Source of the DNA: Allomyces arbusculus
Taxonomy: Eukaryota; Blastocladiomycota; Blastocladiomycetes; Blastocladiales; Blastocladiaceae
NCBI GenBank assembly: GCA_027604705.1
Contig: JADHYV010000045.1
Location: 123,955-187,954, forward strand
DNA length: 64,000 nucleotides
Direction of reading: 5' to 3'
Positions 10,241-20,605 of the stretch are shown piece by piece. The position numbers and the translations under genes were made by a program. How positions within the stretch are numbered: the stretch's first letter is position 1; each line of letters begins with the position of its first letter. The notes under the pieces were generated by a model. The model was not told the DNA's origin and ran no database searches. It saw nothing but the letters and a program-made list of their open reading frames with translations.

Positions 10241-13200
10241 ATGGCCTCGTCCGCCGCCGTCGGCTTCGGCAGCAGCAGCGGCAGTCTGCCAGTCAGCCGC
10301 GGTGCTGGCCCGAGTCTCGACGCCGACGTGCTGCACCATGTCAACTCGCCGCGCCTGCTGCCCACGAACATCTCCACCACCACGCTCACCACCGACAAGC
10401 TCCCCGCCGTCCTCGACGCGCTGCCGCACCCGCGCGTCGACGCGCCCAACCACCGCAAGCTCACGGCCTCGCCGCCAACGCACTCGCCCTCGCCGCGCCT
10501 GCCGGCCCTTGCGCTCCGAACCGATCTCAACGCTCCACGGTCCCCGTCGCGCCACCGCACCGCCTCCACCGCGTCGACCTCGCGCCGAGCACGCATCTCA
10601 GCAACTGCCAACGCGCCCGCTCACCTCTGGTCGCCGCGGCTGCTGAATGCCGCCGCGGCCGATATGGGCCACCCGGACGACGTGCCTGTCGGTCCCTCCG
10701 CCTCGTCGTCGTCGACCCACGCGCGCCGCCGGTCCCTGCGCATCGTCCCGACCACGCCTACCGCATCTGCACGATCGCACTCGCGCGCACCGCCCGCCCC
10801 ACATCCAAGAACACGCACCCCGTCGGCATGGCGCCGCGCGTCCGCGTCGTCGACATCCACCACCGCATCCACCGCGTCCTCGTCGTCATCGCATGCCGCG
10901 GGCACTGCCGCCGCCCGCGCAGGCGCCGCGGCTGCGTCCACCTTGACCGCCGCGATCCGCGCGAACCGCATGCTCGCGGCCGACGACGACGACGGCGCGC
11001 CCTTCTCGCACCATGCGGCACTCGCCTCGATTTCCGCGCGCCAGCCGTTGCCGTTCGTCTCGCTCGTCCCGCCCGCCGCCATCAACACCGACGCGTTTGC
11101 CCCGCCGCCACCGCCCAGAACCGTGCGCCGCAGGGACCCGTCAAGGCGCGGATCGACGCACGCGTCCCGCCCGCCACCAACCGTGCGCGCACGGTCGGTC
11201 CGGCGCACGCCAACGACGGCGGTAGTGGCCTCGGTGGCAGCGGCAGCTCCATGGCCTGCAGCCGCATTGTGGCGGCACTTGGTCGTGCAGGCCCGGCGCG
11301 CGCAGGCGGACGTGCCGCAGTGGGTGGATGCGGTACTGGTCCAGCCGTCACGCGCGGCGCTGCAGCGTGTCGCCGAGCTGGCGACGGGCCAGGTCGCGAC
11401 GGCCGCGCAGCGGATCTTGGATCAGGATGAACGGGTGCCGGGGTTGATTGCCTCGATTCGGTACGGTTTCTTGTCCCCGTTTGTGAAGAGGGCGAGCTAG
11501 TTTCCTGACCGAGCTGATTTTGGTGCTGTAGTCGCGAAGTCCGCGCTCGTCGCGACGCACGGACCTCCGCCTTCCGCCGCCGCGGGGACTCGGTCGCCCC
11601 CACGATCTCTCGACGGCGCGTGCGTGCGCGGTCCCGCGCACCTGGTGCTTCTTCTTCGTCAAGGGGTACCAGCACGCGCACGACGTCCGTCGCCAATACC
11701 GCTCCCGCATCGACCGCTGGCGACCTGGACGACGTCGACGACGAAGTCCCCACGTTACGTGCGGCCGGACGCATGGCAAGGCGCATCGTCGCCGCGCTCG
11801 CGGACCGCGCGACCGTCCGGTGGCGCGCACTGCCGACGACCGTCGCGAATGGGCCGTTTGAGGCGCTGGCCGCGGCACTCGCGGACGCGATGGCGATTGA
11901 TGAGCCGCCGCCGTTGGCGGTACCCGCGGTCGTGGAACCGGTGAGGCCGGATCGCCGTGTACAAGAGAGTGGGACGCCGCCGGTCGCGAGTGCGGCGGAG
12001 GGGGGAGATGCGCGACGGCTTGCGGTGCCGCAGGTGGTGATGAACGGGGACGGGTACATGACCGTGGACGACAGCGAGGAGGACGATTTAACGATGATAC
12101 CCGCCGTGGTCGTCGTGGCCGCGTCGGACGTCGGGCGCGTACACGAGGCTGGCACACCGACCAGTTCGCGTCTTGCGTCGCTGGCAGGGTCCCGTGCCGG
12201 ATCGCCCGCCCCACCGCCGCCGTCACCGTTGCCGACCCTCGCTTCGCCACCGACGGCCCCGCGCGCACGGACGTTGTCGAACACGTCGACCACGTCCGTG
12301 GCACCCGCGCCCACCATTCCGCGCACCGCATCCCCCGCACCCGCACCCGCACCCGCACCCGCACCCGCACCCGCACCCGCACCCGCACCCGCACCCGCAC
12401 CCGCACCCACGCTCCTCGCCCCACCCCCCGCCGCCCCACGCGCACGGACGCTCTCCAACACCTCGTCCACTGGCGCGACCATCGGCGGCGGCGGCCACCA
12501 CGCCGCCGCTCCGTCCTCTTCCCCACCACCGGCCATGCCCAACCCGGACCCCGACGCCATGTCCGACCTCGCCATCGAGGACGAGCACGGCACGCACCCG
12601 GTCCCGGACCGACGCACGTCCCTCGCTCCCGCGCCGGGCCCGTTGGCGATGATGGGCGCCGTGCGCGACGCGCCGATGGCCATGGACCCGGCCGCCGTGC
12701 ACCGGTGGTTGGCGGGGGTCGCGGCGCCGCCGGCCGCGGTTGTGTCGGCGGTTTCGGCGCCGGTGGGGGGGAGCGGTGGGAGGTCCCGGCGGCGCGGGGC
12801 GGGGATGATGCCGACGATCGCCGAGCACTCGGACTCCTCCGATACCGACTCGACCGCGTCGAGTTCCGCCGGATCCATCACCACCACCACCGCCACCACC
12901 ACGCGCTCGCCGACGGCCAAGTCCACGACGACCGCGACGACGACCGCGTGGGCGGCCGACCTGGCCGCGCTCGTCGATGCCGCACGCGCCGCGTTGCAGG
13001 ACGCACGCCGTGCGCAGGATGCGGAATTGGCCGCGCATTTCGCGCTCGGGCTGCGGCTGGGGAGGTGCGAAAGGCTGGTTGCGGAACTGGCGGCGGCTGC
13101 CGACGCCGCGGATGCCGCCCTGGCGAGGGTCGGCGGGTGGCGGGACAGGTTTGCGGCGCTGGTCGACGAGATTCCGGGGCCGCGTGAGGCCGGGGAGGAC

Positions 13201-13263
13201 GAGGAGGATCGAGAGTGTGGGGAAAATGAGGAGGAGTTGGAGGACGAGTGCGATGACGGGTAA
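10241..13263 (+). CDS. Pro/Ala/Ser-rich protein with C-terminal acidic tail, unknown function
   Basis: I do not recognise a family. Proposed CDS join(10241..11460,11532..13263), 983 residues. The intron has donor GTACGG, a CTGAT-type branch and CTGTAG acceptor, and the phases close (CG|T). Start ATG 10241 follows GC-rich leader sequence. Most of the protein is low complexity. A helical patch (about 355-405) contains RAALQRVAELATGQVATAAQ, and a second one (about 420-460) contains MARRIVAALADRATVRWRA. Then come an Ala-Pro hexanucleotide-encoded run (12333-12409), a His/Thr/Ser region and a final Ala/Leu-rich helix, probably coiled coil (about 880-950), before an acidic end EDEEDREC...EEELEDEC. 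A structural or scaffolding role is possible but not shown. Long opposite-strand frames over this gene are GC-driven shadows. Confidence 0.65.
12333..12409 (+). repeat. (CACCCG)n microsatellite coding for Ala-Pro repeat
   Basis: About a dozen uninterrupted hexamer units in frame inside the 10241-13263 gene, translated as alternating Ala-Pro. It is likely length-variable between strains. Confidence 0.95.
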
Positions 13264-14513
13264 GGCGGCCCGACGGCCCACGCGCGTGCCGTGGCCGTGG
13301 CCGTGACCGGCGCTGGCGCCGGCCAGACGGGTTCGAGGCACGAAGGCCGAATCCGAGGCATGCGCCGGCACGACGACACGACGACGACGGGATCGCGACC
13401 TGCGTCACGCGTTGGATCCAGCGCCCGGCCTTCGCCGGGTCATCATCATCATCGTCATCATCAACGGGAAGGAACGGAAACCAAGGAACGGGCGCCAGCG
13501 CATGGCGCGTTGCGCGCGGCCCGCAGACCAGGCGGTGCGATGCATGCACGGCGGCGGGCCAGGCCACGTGCGTGCCGTGCGCCGTGCGGTGCGACTCAGT
13601 GGATCGCGTGTGGTTGCGCCAGCCGGCCGCGGCCTCCCCGGCCGCGACCACGGCGGAGCTGTGGCACGGCGTGGCGCAGTTTCGCGGTCCGGGCCTGGCG
13701 GACGCGCCACGGCCAGCGCGCGCGGATCCGGTGCATGCGGCGTGACGCGCTTGATGCCCTCAAGATCGCGTCGCGCCGCGTGGGTTGTATCGACCGGCCC
13801 GTGTGTGCGGGAGCGTCGCGTCAAGCTCATGTATCTGTCTCATACAAGCGGCCACAGGCCTGTTTGTCCACATCGTCGCGTAGTTATCAAGCAATATATC
13901 CATAGACACTTGGGGTGCCTCATATCATCATTCGCGCGCCGTCCATCAGCGTCGGCCGTCAAATTCATGAAGCGCGGCGCGTTTCCTTGGGCTCAGCGTC
14001 AGGGTCGGCCGGGATGGGTCAAGATCGTATCGGGCAGCGTTCACCTCGTCGCGACCGCCGATCCTTCGAGGTCGTGCACGGCTGCCACCGGTCGCAACCG
14101 GCTCGCGCGGGCGACCGCCGATCATGCTCGCGCGCATTCGCTTCTGCTGGTTGTCCGATGGGGTGGCCTCGCGCCGGAGCCCGAAAACGACGAGGGCAGT
14201 GAGGGAGGGAGATGGGTGGAGAGGAGGTGCCGGCCTCTCGCCTCGTGGGAGGGCCCCACCGACCGGTGCCGAGGGCCGGCCGGCAGCCGGCCGCGCCCGC
14301 CTGCTGCACGCACACGCACGCGCGGCCGGCGCTCGCCATCGAAAACCGGCCGCGAGGCGCCGCCGCCGGCCGGCCCCGCGCGGCAGCGCAAGCCGAATGG
14401 GACCGCATGCCGGCACCGCACGCAGAGTCTGCGACCAGCTCGCGCGTTGTCTCTCTCGCCCCACGCGCCCGGCCTGCAAGTTTGGACTGCACGACATCAA
14501 CACGATGGACCAG

Positions 14514-14586
14514 GGCCTTGCAGCACGACCAGCCTTGCTGCGCGACCGGCCTTGCAGCGCGAGCCGGCCTTGCAGCACGACCGGCC
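14514..14586. repeat. Imperfect tandem repeat of about 24 bp, three units
   Basis: The unit resembles GGCCTTGCAGCACGACC with small variations, repeated three times and followed by CCGGCC. It lies in non-coding GC-rich DNA. Confidence 0.75.
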
Positions 14587-14973
14587 GCTCTCCACCCGGC
14601 CTGCGCACAGCCGGCCACCGCGCCCGAGGCGCGCCCGCGGCCGCGCCGTCGCCCGCTCGCCACGTCCCAGACGAGGCGAGCCATGCCGACCCTAACTGGC
14701 CCGATGCGACAGCGGCACGTGAACACGCCCGGGTCCGACCGAGCACGACGCGCGCGGGCCGCATCGACCGTGCCGCCGCCGCGCACGATCCACTCGCCTC
14801 GGTCTTTGCGCACTCCTGCACGCTCGTTTGACGCCGCTCGTCGGCCACGCCAAGGACCCTGACCGGCGCCAGCCGCGGCTGCAGCATCGAGTCGAGGTTC
14901 AGGTCCGTCAAGGCCAACGGCGCCGCAGCGCGGCGGCGGCACGAGCGTCCTGGCCCGTCACCGACAACGCACG

Positions 14974-15000
14974 CCCGGCCGGCCGGCCGGCCGGTCGGCC
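14974..15000. repeat. (GGCC)n tract
   Basis: About five tandem GGCC units, interrupted once by GGTC. It is self-complementary and so could fold or show polymerase slippage. Confidence 0.85.
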
Positions 15001-15379
15001 CCACGCGGCGCACGACCATGTCCGTGGCGACAAGGAACGGTGGCGCGCGTCTTGGCATCCGAGCGACGGTGGTGCACCGACCGGGGTTTCCCCGTCAGAT
15101 CGACCGACCGGCCGACCGCCGCAGCAGGACTCAACGTCGTGGCCGAATGCATGGACGAGAAGTCACGACCGGGGCAGCAGCATGGCGGCGGGCGCGCGCA
15201 CCGTCGATTCGAACCCGCGGTGTTGTGGCGGGTCCGGGTCGCAAGGGCTCGCCGCCGCGCGAGGGACGAGCGCGAGGTCCTTTTCGCTCGCGCGACGTGC
15301 GTGGGTGCCGTCGAGGAGCTTGGTGACGGCGTCGTGCTTGAGTGGTTGTGTTCGCTCACGCTGCTGCAGTCCTGGTCCT

Positions 15380-15470
15380 GATGCTCGTTGGTCGATGCTC
15401 GTTGGTCGATGCTCGTTGGTCGGTGCTCGTTGGTCGAGGCTCGTTGGTCGCTGCTCGCTGGTCGCTGGTC
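15380..15470. repeat. 14-bp tandem repeat array, about six units
   Basis: The unit is GATGCTCGTTGGTC. The first three copies are essentially perfect and the later ones diverge (GGTGCTCG, GAGGCTCG, GCTGCTCG). The array ends in CATGGTCCATGGTC. No gene is supported here. Confidence 0.9.
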
Positions 15471-16583
15471 CATGGTCCATGGTCGGCGTCGTGAAGCTTT
15501 GTGGAGAGGAGAGCGCGTGGGGGCACTCCACCGGGCGTGGACGACGACGCGACGACGACGCGACGACGATGCGCGGTGGCGACGAAGCGCATCGCCACGC
15601 CAGCGGCGGTGTCGGCCGGTGTGGATCGCGGTTTGGCGGGCGACGGGCAGCGCTTCGTCTCGCAGTGTGTCGCCCAGTCCGATCGCAGCGAGGCGCCCAG
15701 CGCCGATGCGCGCCGTCGCGATCGGACCGCCGTCGCAACCTCCAACGGCCAACCACCACCAACCACCACCACCAACCACCACCGCGGCCGATGCGCACCG
15801 ACCGACCAGCCCACGGCCAGCGGTGCGCCACGCATCGCGTTCCCCGCCGGCTCAACCACGCCACGCGTTTTCCGAGGGCACAAGGCCATCGCCCCTTGGC
15901 GAGCACGATGCGCGGCGACGGCCTGCTGGCTCGAGCGCGATGCGCTCTGCTCCATCGGCGGCCGCCGCGTTCTTCGATCTGTTGCGCCTCGCGCGCCGCC
16001 GTCACCACGGCAGCCTTGCCACCACCGCGGCCGCGCGCATCGCGCACCATCGCGCGAGCCGCGGCGGCCGACGACGGGCACAAGGCCGCGCCGGCTCAGC
16101 CCTGCCCTTTGCTTCCTCTCTGCATCTCCGCACGCACGCGCCCACCCGCCGCGACAACACCGCCGATTCGGCGAAGACGACGCGCCCACCCCCAACGTCG
16201 CGCCGGCACGGACACCTACGCTCACCATCTCCCCCACGAAGCGCCCCGCCACGGAGGCCCCCCCCCCATGCCCATGATGGCGCCTGACCGCGCCGCCGCT
16301 GCCGCTGCCGTGGCGCGCGAGGTGCGTTGCTGCCGACTGCCCGCTCGCTCGTTTTCGCCTTGCACGCGTACTGCTGGAGGCGGTGGAGAGTGGAGGTGTG
16401 TGTGCAAGTCGGAGTCGGAGTCCGCTCCCGGGCCACACGCAGCGTGCACTCCGTTCTTCACTGCACTCCTGCCCTGCCCTGCCCTGCCCGCACCCACGCG
16501 GCGCGCACGCTGCCGTTGCCGGCCCCGGCGTCCGAGCGCGCGACTCACGCTGGTGCTGCTGCCGCCTCTCTCTTTCTGTGTCG

Positions 16584-17516
16584 ATGCTGCAGTCGCCGCC
16601 CGCCGCCGCCGCCGCCGCGCCCACGTCGCGCGCGGCCACACCGCCGCCAACAACTTCGCCACGGGACGTGGCCTCTTCTCCATCAGCTTCTTCGTCGGCT
16701 CCGACATCAGCACCACAACCACCAACCACCACCGCGCGCCGGAAACGTCACAAAGATTCGACCGCGCCGCGCTACGACTCGGCAAGCCCCGCCACGAACC
16801 CGACAACCCGGCGCACCTCCTCGGCCACCGACGGGTCGTCGCGCGGCCCGGTGCACCCCACGTCCGCTGCGGGCTCGTCCTCGTCTGACGCCGACGGCGC
16901 CGGCCCAAGCGCCGCCGATTCGGGCCACGGCGCCTCGATCGACGACGCCGCGCACGTCGCTGGTGGCCAGTCGTCGACTTCGTCGTCTTCCACCTCGTCG
17001 AGTACCGGCACCGGTGGGGGCGCCACGAATGACGCGGCTGCTGCTGCTACGCCAGCCGCGCCAGGCGACAGGGCGGCGCTGGTCCCGAACCACGCGCCGC
17101 TGCTGCACCCGAACCAGGTGCACGCGCGCGCATCCACGCCCACGGCATCATCGACGACCGCCTTGCTCGCGGCGGTCGCGGCGGCCGCGGCCGAACAGCA
17201 ACAGCAGCCGCAGCCGCAGGCATCCACCTCGCCACGACTCGGGGCGGCGGCCGCGGATCGTGACAGTCCTGCTGAGCCTGCGGCCACCAACGACGCGGCC
17301 GGTCCCGGCGAGGCTGACATGGACGCTGACGCCGATGCGGATGCGGAGGTGGATGCGGATACCAATGCCAACACGACTACGACCACGACGACGGCGGGGA
17401 GTTCGACCGGTGGGACCGACGAGCGCGCACGGCCGTACGTGTGTGGCACGTGTGGGCGCGCATTTACGCGGTACCAGAACCTGCGCGTATGTATACTGTT
17501 GTTTCCGTGCTCGTTC

Positions 17517-17558
<42 letters not shown>

Positions 17559-19666
17559 GCTGGCCTTTGGTCGACGACATGGTAGAGCCACGAACACTTG
17601 CATACGGGCGTCAAGCCGTTTGTCTGCGAAGTGTGCAACGCCGCCTTCTCGCGCGTGCACGACCTGACGCGGTACGGATTGGACGTTTCTCCGTGACCGA
17701 CACGAACGAGAGAAGCTGACCGGCCGCCATTGCGAATAGCCACAAGCGCCTGCACACGGGCGACCGGCCCTACGCATGCGACCAGTGCTTCCGGTCATTT
17801 GCACGGCTCGACGCGCTCAACCGCCACCGGTTCTCGGCCAGCTGCCAGGCCGTCGCGCTCAACCTGCCGTCGTCGCTCGGCAAAGAGATTGCGACATCAA
17901 ACTGCGGAACCGGTAACGGCAATTCCTCCTCTTCGCGTCGTCCATCGGCCGACGCCACACCCGCGTCCGCGACGAGCGAAGTGGCCATCCCGCTCCCACC
18001 GGCACCGGCAGCGGCGCACCCTGCCGCAAGCTCTTCGCGGGACCGCCGCCCGAGCGGCTCCTTCCCCAACGACCTCGACGCGCGCGACTACCCGTACCGC
18101 ACGGCCCCGATACCGCCGCGATCCGATGGGGACGCGTCGCCCGACCTGGGACCGGCGTCTCCAACGATGGCACTCGGCACCGTGGACGTGGCTCGTCTCG
18201 TCGCCGAGAACGAGCGGCTGCGCGCACGTGTGCGCCGGCTCGAGGACATGGTCCGGTGGGAACATGCGGTCGCAGCCGACCGCGAAGCCTACCTGCGCGC
18301 AGTCGAGCGACAGGTGCGCCTGTCGGCGCCGACCAGTTCAGCGACATTGGACCCGGAGGCGACCGAGTCGCCGCGCCGGGCCAGTTTACTGGGTCCGCCG
18401 GCGCGCGTGAGGCTACCGCCGCCACCGGCGTACCTGGCCGAGTGGACGGCGATGGACGATGGTATGGACGCGGTGTCGCTGCCGGCAAGACACACGGCAC
18501 GCCTGCCACCACCGCGCGCCGCCGCGGGCTGGGCCGCTGATCGTGACATGCCGCCACCACCGCCGCCCAGCTTCGCCGCACCACCACATGTCGGTACGCC
18601 ACCGTCGCGCTCGCGCGTCCTGCCGTCCGCGGCTGCCGGATACCCACCACCCTCGGCGCCCGTGGCGCCTCCCACGTCGCGGCACGCCGCCGCGCGCCCG
18701 CCGTCGTACGATATGGACATGGATGTCGACGGCATCTCGCCCCCGTCGCATCCGTACCCGGCTCCGTTCGCGCGCCCCGCTCGCGCTCCACCCACGGGCC
18801 CGCCGGAATGGACCGCGACGGCCGCGGACGGGTGGTGGACCGCGACGGCCGCGGACGGGTGGCGCGACCGCGACCGCCGGTGGGACGCATCGGCCACGGC
18901 GGGGATCGCGCGGCCCCCGTCGATCCCGGCGTCGCAGTCGCACTCGTCGAGTCCCGAATGGGCGCCGCCGCCTGGGGCGCGGTCCGCGTATCCCCCTCCG
19001 CCACCGCCACCAGCGGCGGGACCGGCGGGACCGGTGTCGCGCAGCGGATGGCCGCGCGCTCCTCCACCCCCTGCAGCCACGACTCCAGCAGCGGCATCGG
19101 CGCGCCCGCAAAAGCGCGCGTGGCGCGACGTGCCCGATGGGGTCGACGATCCCAGTGCCGCGCGCCGCGCACGGCATGCCGCGGCTGGCGGTGCGCCGGC
19201 GGCGACGGCGTGGCGCGACCACCACCACAACCATTACGCGGCCGAGTACGACGTCGACGGCCCGCCGTCGGCCGGAGCACGCGGGGTGCAACCACCGGCG
19301 CCACCGGCGCCGTCTGCGCGCGCGTGGTCGCAGACGTGGACCGGCGACTGGACGGGCATTCCTCCCCCGCCACCGCCGCCCGTGCCGCCGGCGGTGGTGG
19401 TGCCACGGCACGACCCGATGATGCCGTCGATGCGGCACGAAACTGCGTACCCGCCCCCGCAGGTCGACCAAACAAGCGGTGGACCTGCGGCGGCGAGTGG
19501 TGGTGGTGGTGGTGGTGCGTGGGGCGCGACCGACGCGTGGGTGTGGCGCGAACGGCGTGCGGCCCTGTCCCAGCTCGGAGGTGAGGCGCGGCATGGGGTC
19601 GCGTCGTCGCCGACGTCAGCCGCGGCAGGGGGCGGCGGGTCGACGTCGTCGCCGCCACGGCGGTAA
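16584..19666 (+). CDS. Three-finger C2H2 transcription factor
   Basis: Likely sequence-specific nuclear DNA-binding protein. Proposed CDS join(16584..17486,17586..17671,17740..19666), 971 residues; both GT-AG introns (99 and 68 nt) close in phase and restore finger spacing. Finger 1: Cys287/Cys290, His303/His307. Finger 2: Cys315/Cys318, His331/His335. Finger 3 is C2HC: Cys343/Cys346, His359, Cys365. Linkers HTGVKPF and HTGDRPY are the TGEKP type. Both introns cut just before the zinc-binding histidines. Upstream is Ala/Ser/Thr-rich with poly-Gln and an Asp-Ala repeat. Downstream there is a short heptad segment (VARLVAENERLRARVRRLED) and a long Pro-rich tail with a duplicated TATAADGW unit. 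Pro/Gln/acidic composition would suit an activator. Start ATG 16584 is the first in-frame ATG with low-complexity sequence typical of such N termini; an upstream exon cannot be excluded. Confidence 0.85.
17519..17554 (+). repeat. (GA)18 microsatellite inside intron 1 of the zinc-finger gene
   Basis: A pure GA dinucleotide run lies within the 99-nt intron between fingers 1 and 2. Length changes here would alter the intron but not the protein. Confidence 0.98.
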
Positions 19667-19735
19667 GGAGGAGGAGGAGGAGGAGGAGGAGGAAGAGGAG
19701 GAGGAGGACGACGGGAGGAGGGAGGAAGTTTGGGG
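19667..19735 (+). repeat. Polypurine GGA-rich tract directly after the zinc-finger stop codon
   Basis: A GAG/GGA-rich, nearly pure purine strand begins right after the TAA. It presumably lies in the 3' UTR and could form triplex or G-rich RNA structures. Confidence 0.9.
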
Positions 19736-20605
19736 TTGGAGTTGGGATTCCCGAGGGCGTGATTTCCGTTGGTGCCATGGTGCAGTGCAATGGACACCGA
19801 GGTAAGAGCAACATCTATCATTCAAATACAAGGTGATGGAGAAAAAAACCAAACCCATGCAACTGACTGGATGGGGTGGGCAGGATTGTCTTGGACAGAT
19901 CCTTGACGGCGTTGTTCAACCTGCCCGACGACGCGACGGTCCTCTGCACCCGTGTACAGTCGCCACACGGTGGAGAAGATGAGTGTGCGCGTGACAGACA
20001 CAGTACTTTTGATGGTTGGTGTGGGGGCAGAGGTGGATGGGGGAGCGGGGAGCGGACAAGGCCAAACCTGATCGACCTCCGGCTTGGCATCTCAGTACGC
20101 ATATACAGGTCTTGCGAGCAAAGGGCGCCTGGGACTGGAACTCAGGTGGCCGGCCTGCTGCTGCACCCTTTCCTCAAAGACACGCGCCCACATACAGCCC
20201 AGATCAACGTCGAGCGTCGTGATCCGCGAATTGTCAGCCGGACGCGCCATGTGACTGTCAGTCTACGAACGCGTGTGCGGGGATATCCAAATCGAGTCCT
20301 GGATTTCTGTCGCTTTGAATCGCATCAGTCGCAGTTCCAGACGAATAAGGCGTCGGCGCGATCGCATGACACTAAGACGTGTGTGCAAGATCAGCACGTG
20401 CGCGGCCAAGACGACTGGCCGTCAGGCGTGACGTACCGGCCTTGTGTCGGTGGATGAGAACAATCGGCCGGTCATGCTCTCCGAGCCCCACTCTCCTATC
20501 CTCCACCCCGTGTCATCCAACTGCGCTTCTATTATCTCCTTTCACACTCATCTCCCAGCCCGTGTCCTCCGCATCCGCGACTCGTGCGTGCGTGCGTGCG
20601 GCAGC
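19736..20605. other. Intergenic, converging 3' ends
   Basis: Lies between the 3' ends of the zinc-finger gene (plus) and the SMG-like gene (minus). A 193-codon plus-strand frame at 19876-20457 has no domain I recognise; I see nothing else. Confidence 0.45.

Larger units (their letters stand above)
13264..16583. other. 3.3-kb GC-rich intergenic region, no supported gene
   Basis: Several overlapping open frames of 300-690 codons exist on both strands, but none has a plausible composition or motif. They reflect the lack of stop codons in very GC-rich DNA. The region holds three simple tandem arrays (14514-14586, 14974-15000, 15380-15470) and CCAACCACCACC-type repeats near 15745-15785. The right part must include the promoter of the zinc-finger gene. 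Confidence 0.55.

Noticed and set aside
12333-12409. CACCCG array considered as telomere-like or CRISPR-like
   Set aside because: It is a simple in-frame Ala-Pro microsatellite with no spacers and no telomeric sequence. No CRISPR array exists in the window.
11082-13379. 765-codon minus-strand frame over the 10241-13263 gene
   Set aside because: Its translation is Ser/Ala/Arg anti-sense of an Ala/Pro-rich gene. The plus strand has a phase-closing intron and an acidic end, so this is a GC-driven shadow.
14828-16888. 686-codon plus-strand frame before the zinc-finger gene
   Set aside because: Arg/His/Cys-rich with no domain, it runs through tandem repeats and overlaps the zinc-finger CDS in another frame.
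17859-19814. 651-codon minus-strand frame over the zinc-finger gene
   Set aside because: Opposite strand of a Pro-rich tail; no motif, and the plus-strand exons are well supported.
19876-20457. 193-codon plus-strand frame starting MGRIVLDRSLTALFNLPDD
   Set aside because: The first residues briefly suggested a metallo-hydrolase end, but no metal-binding motif is present and it lies between two 3' ends.
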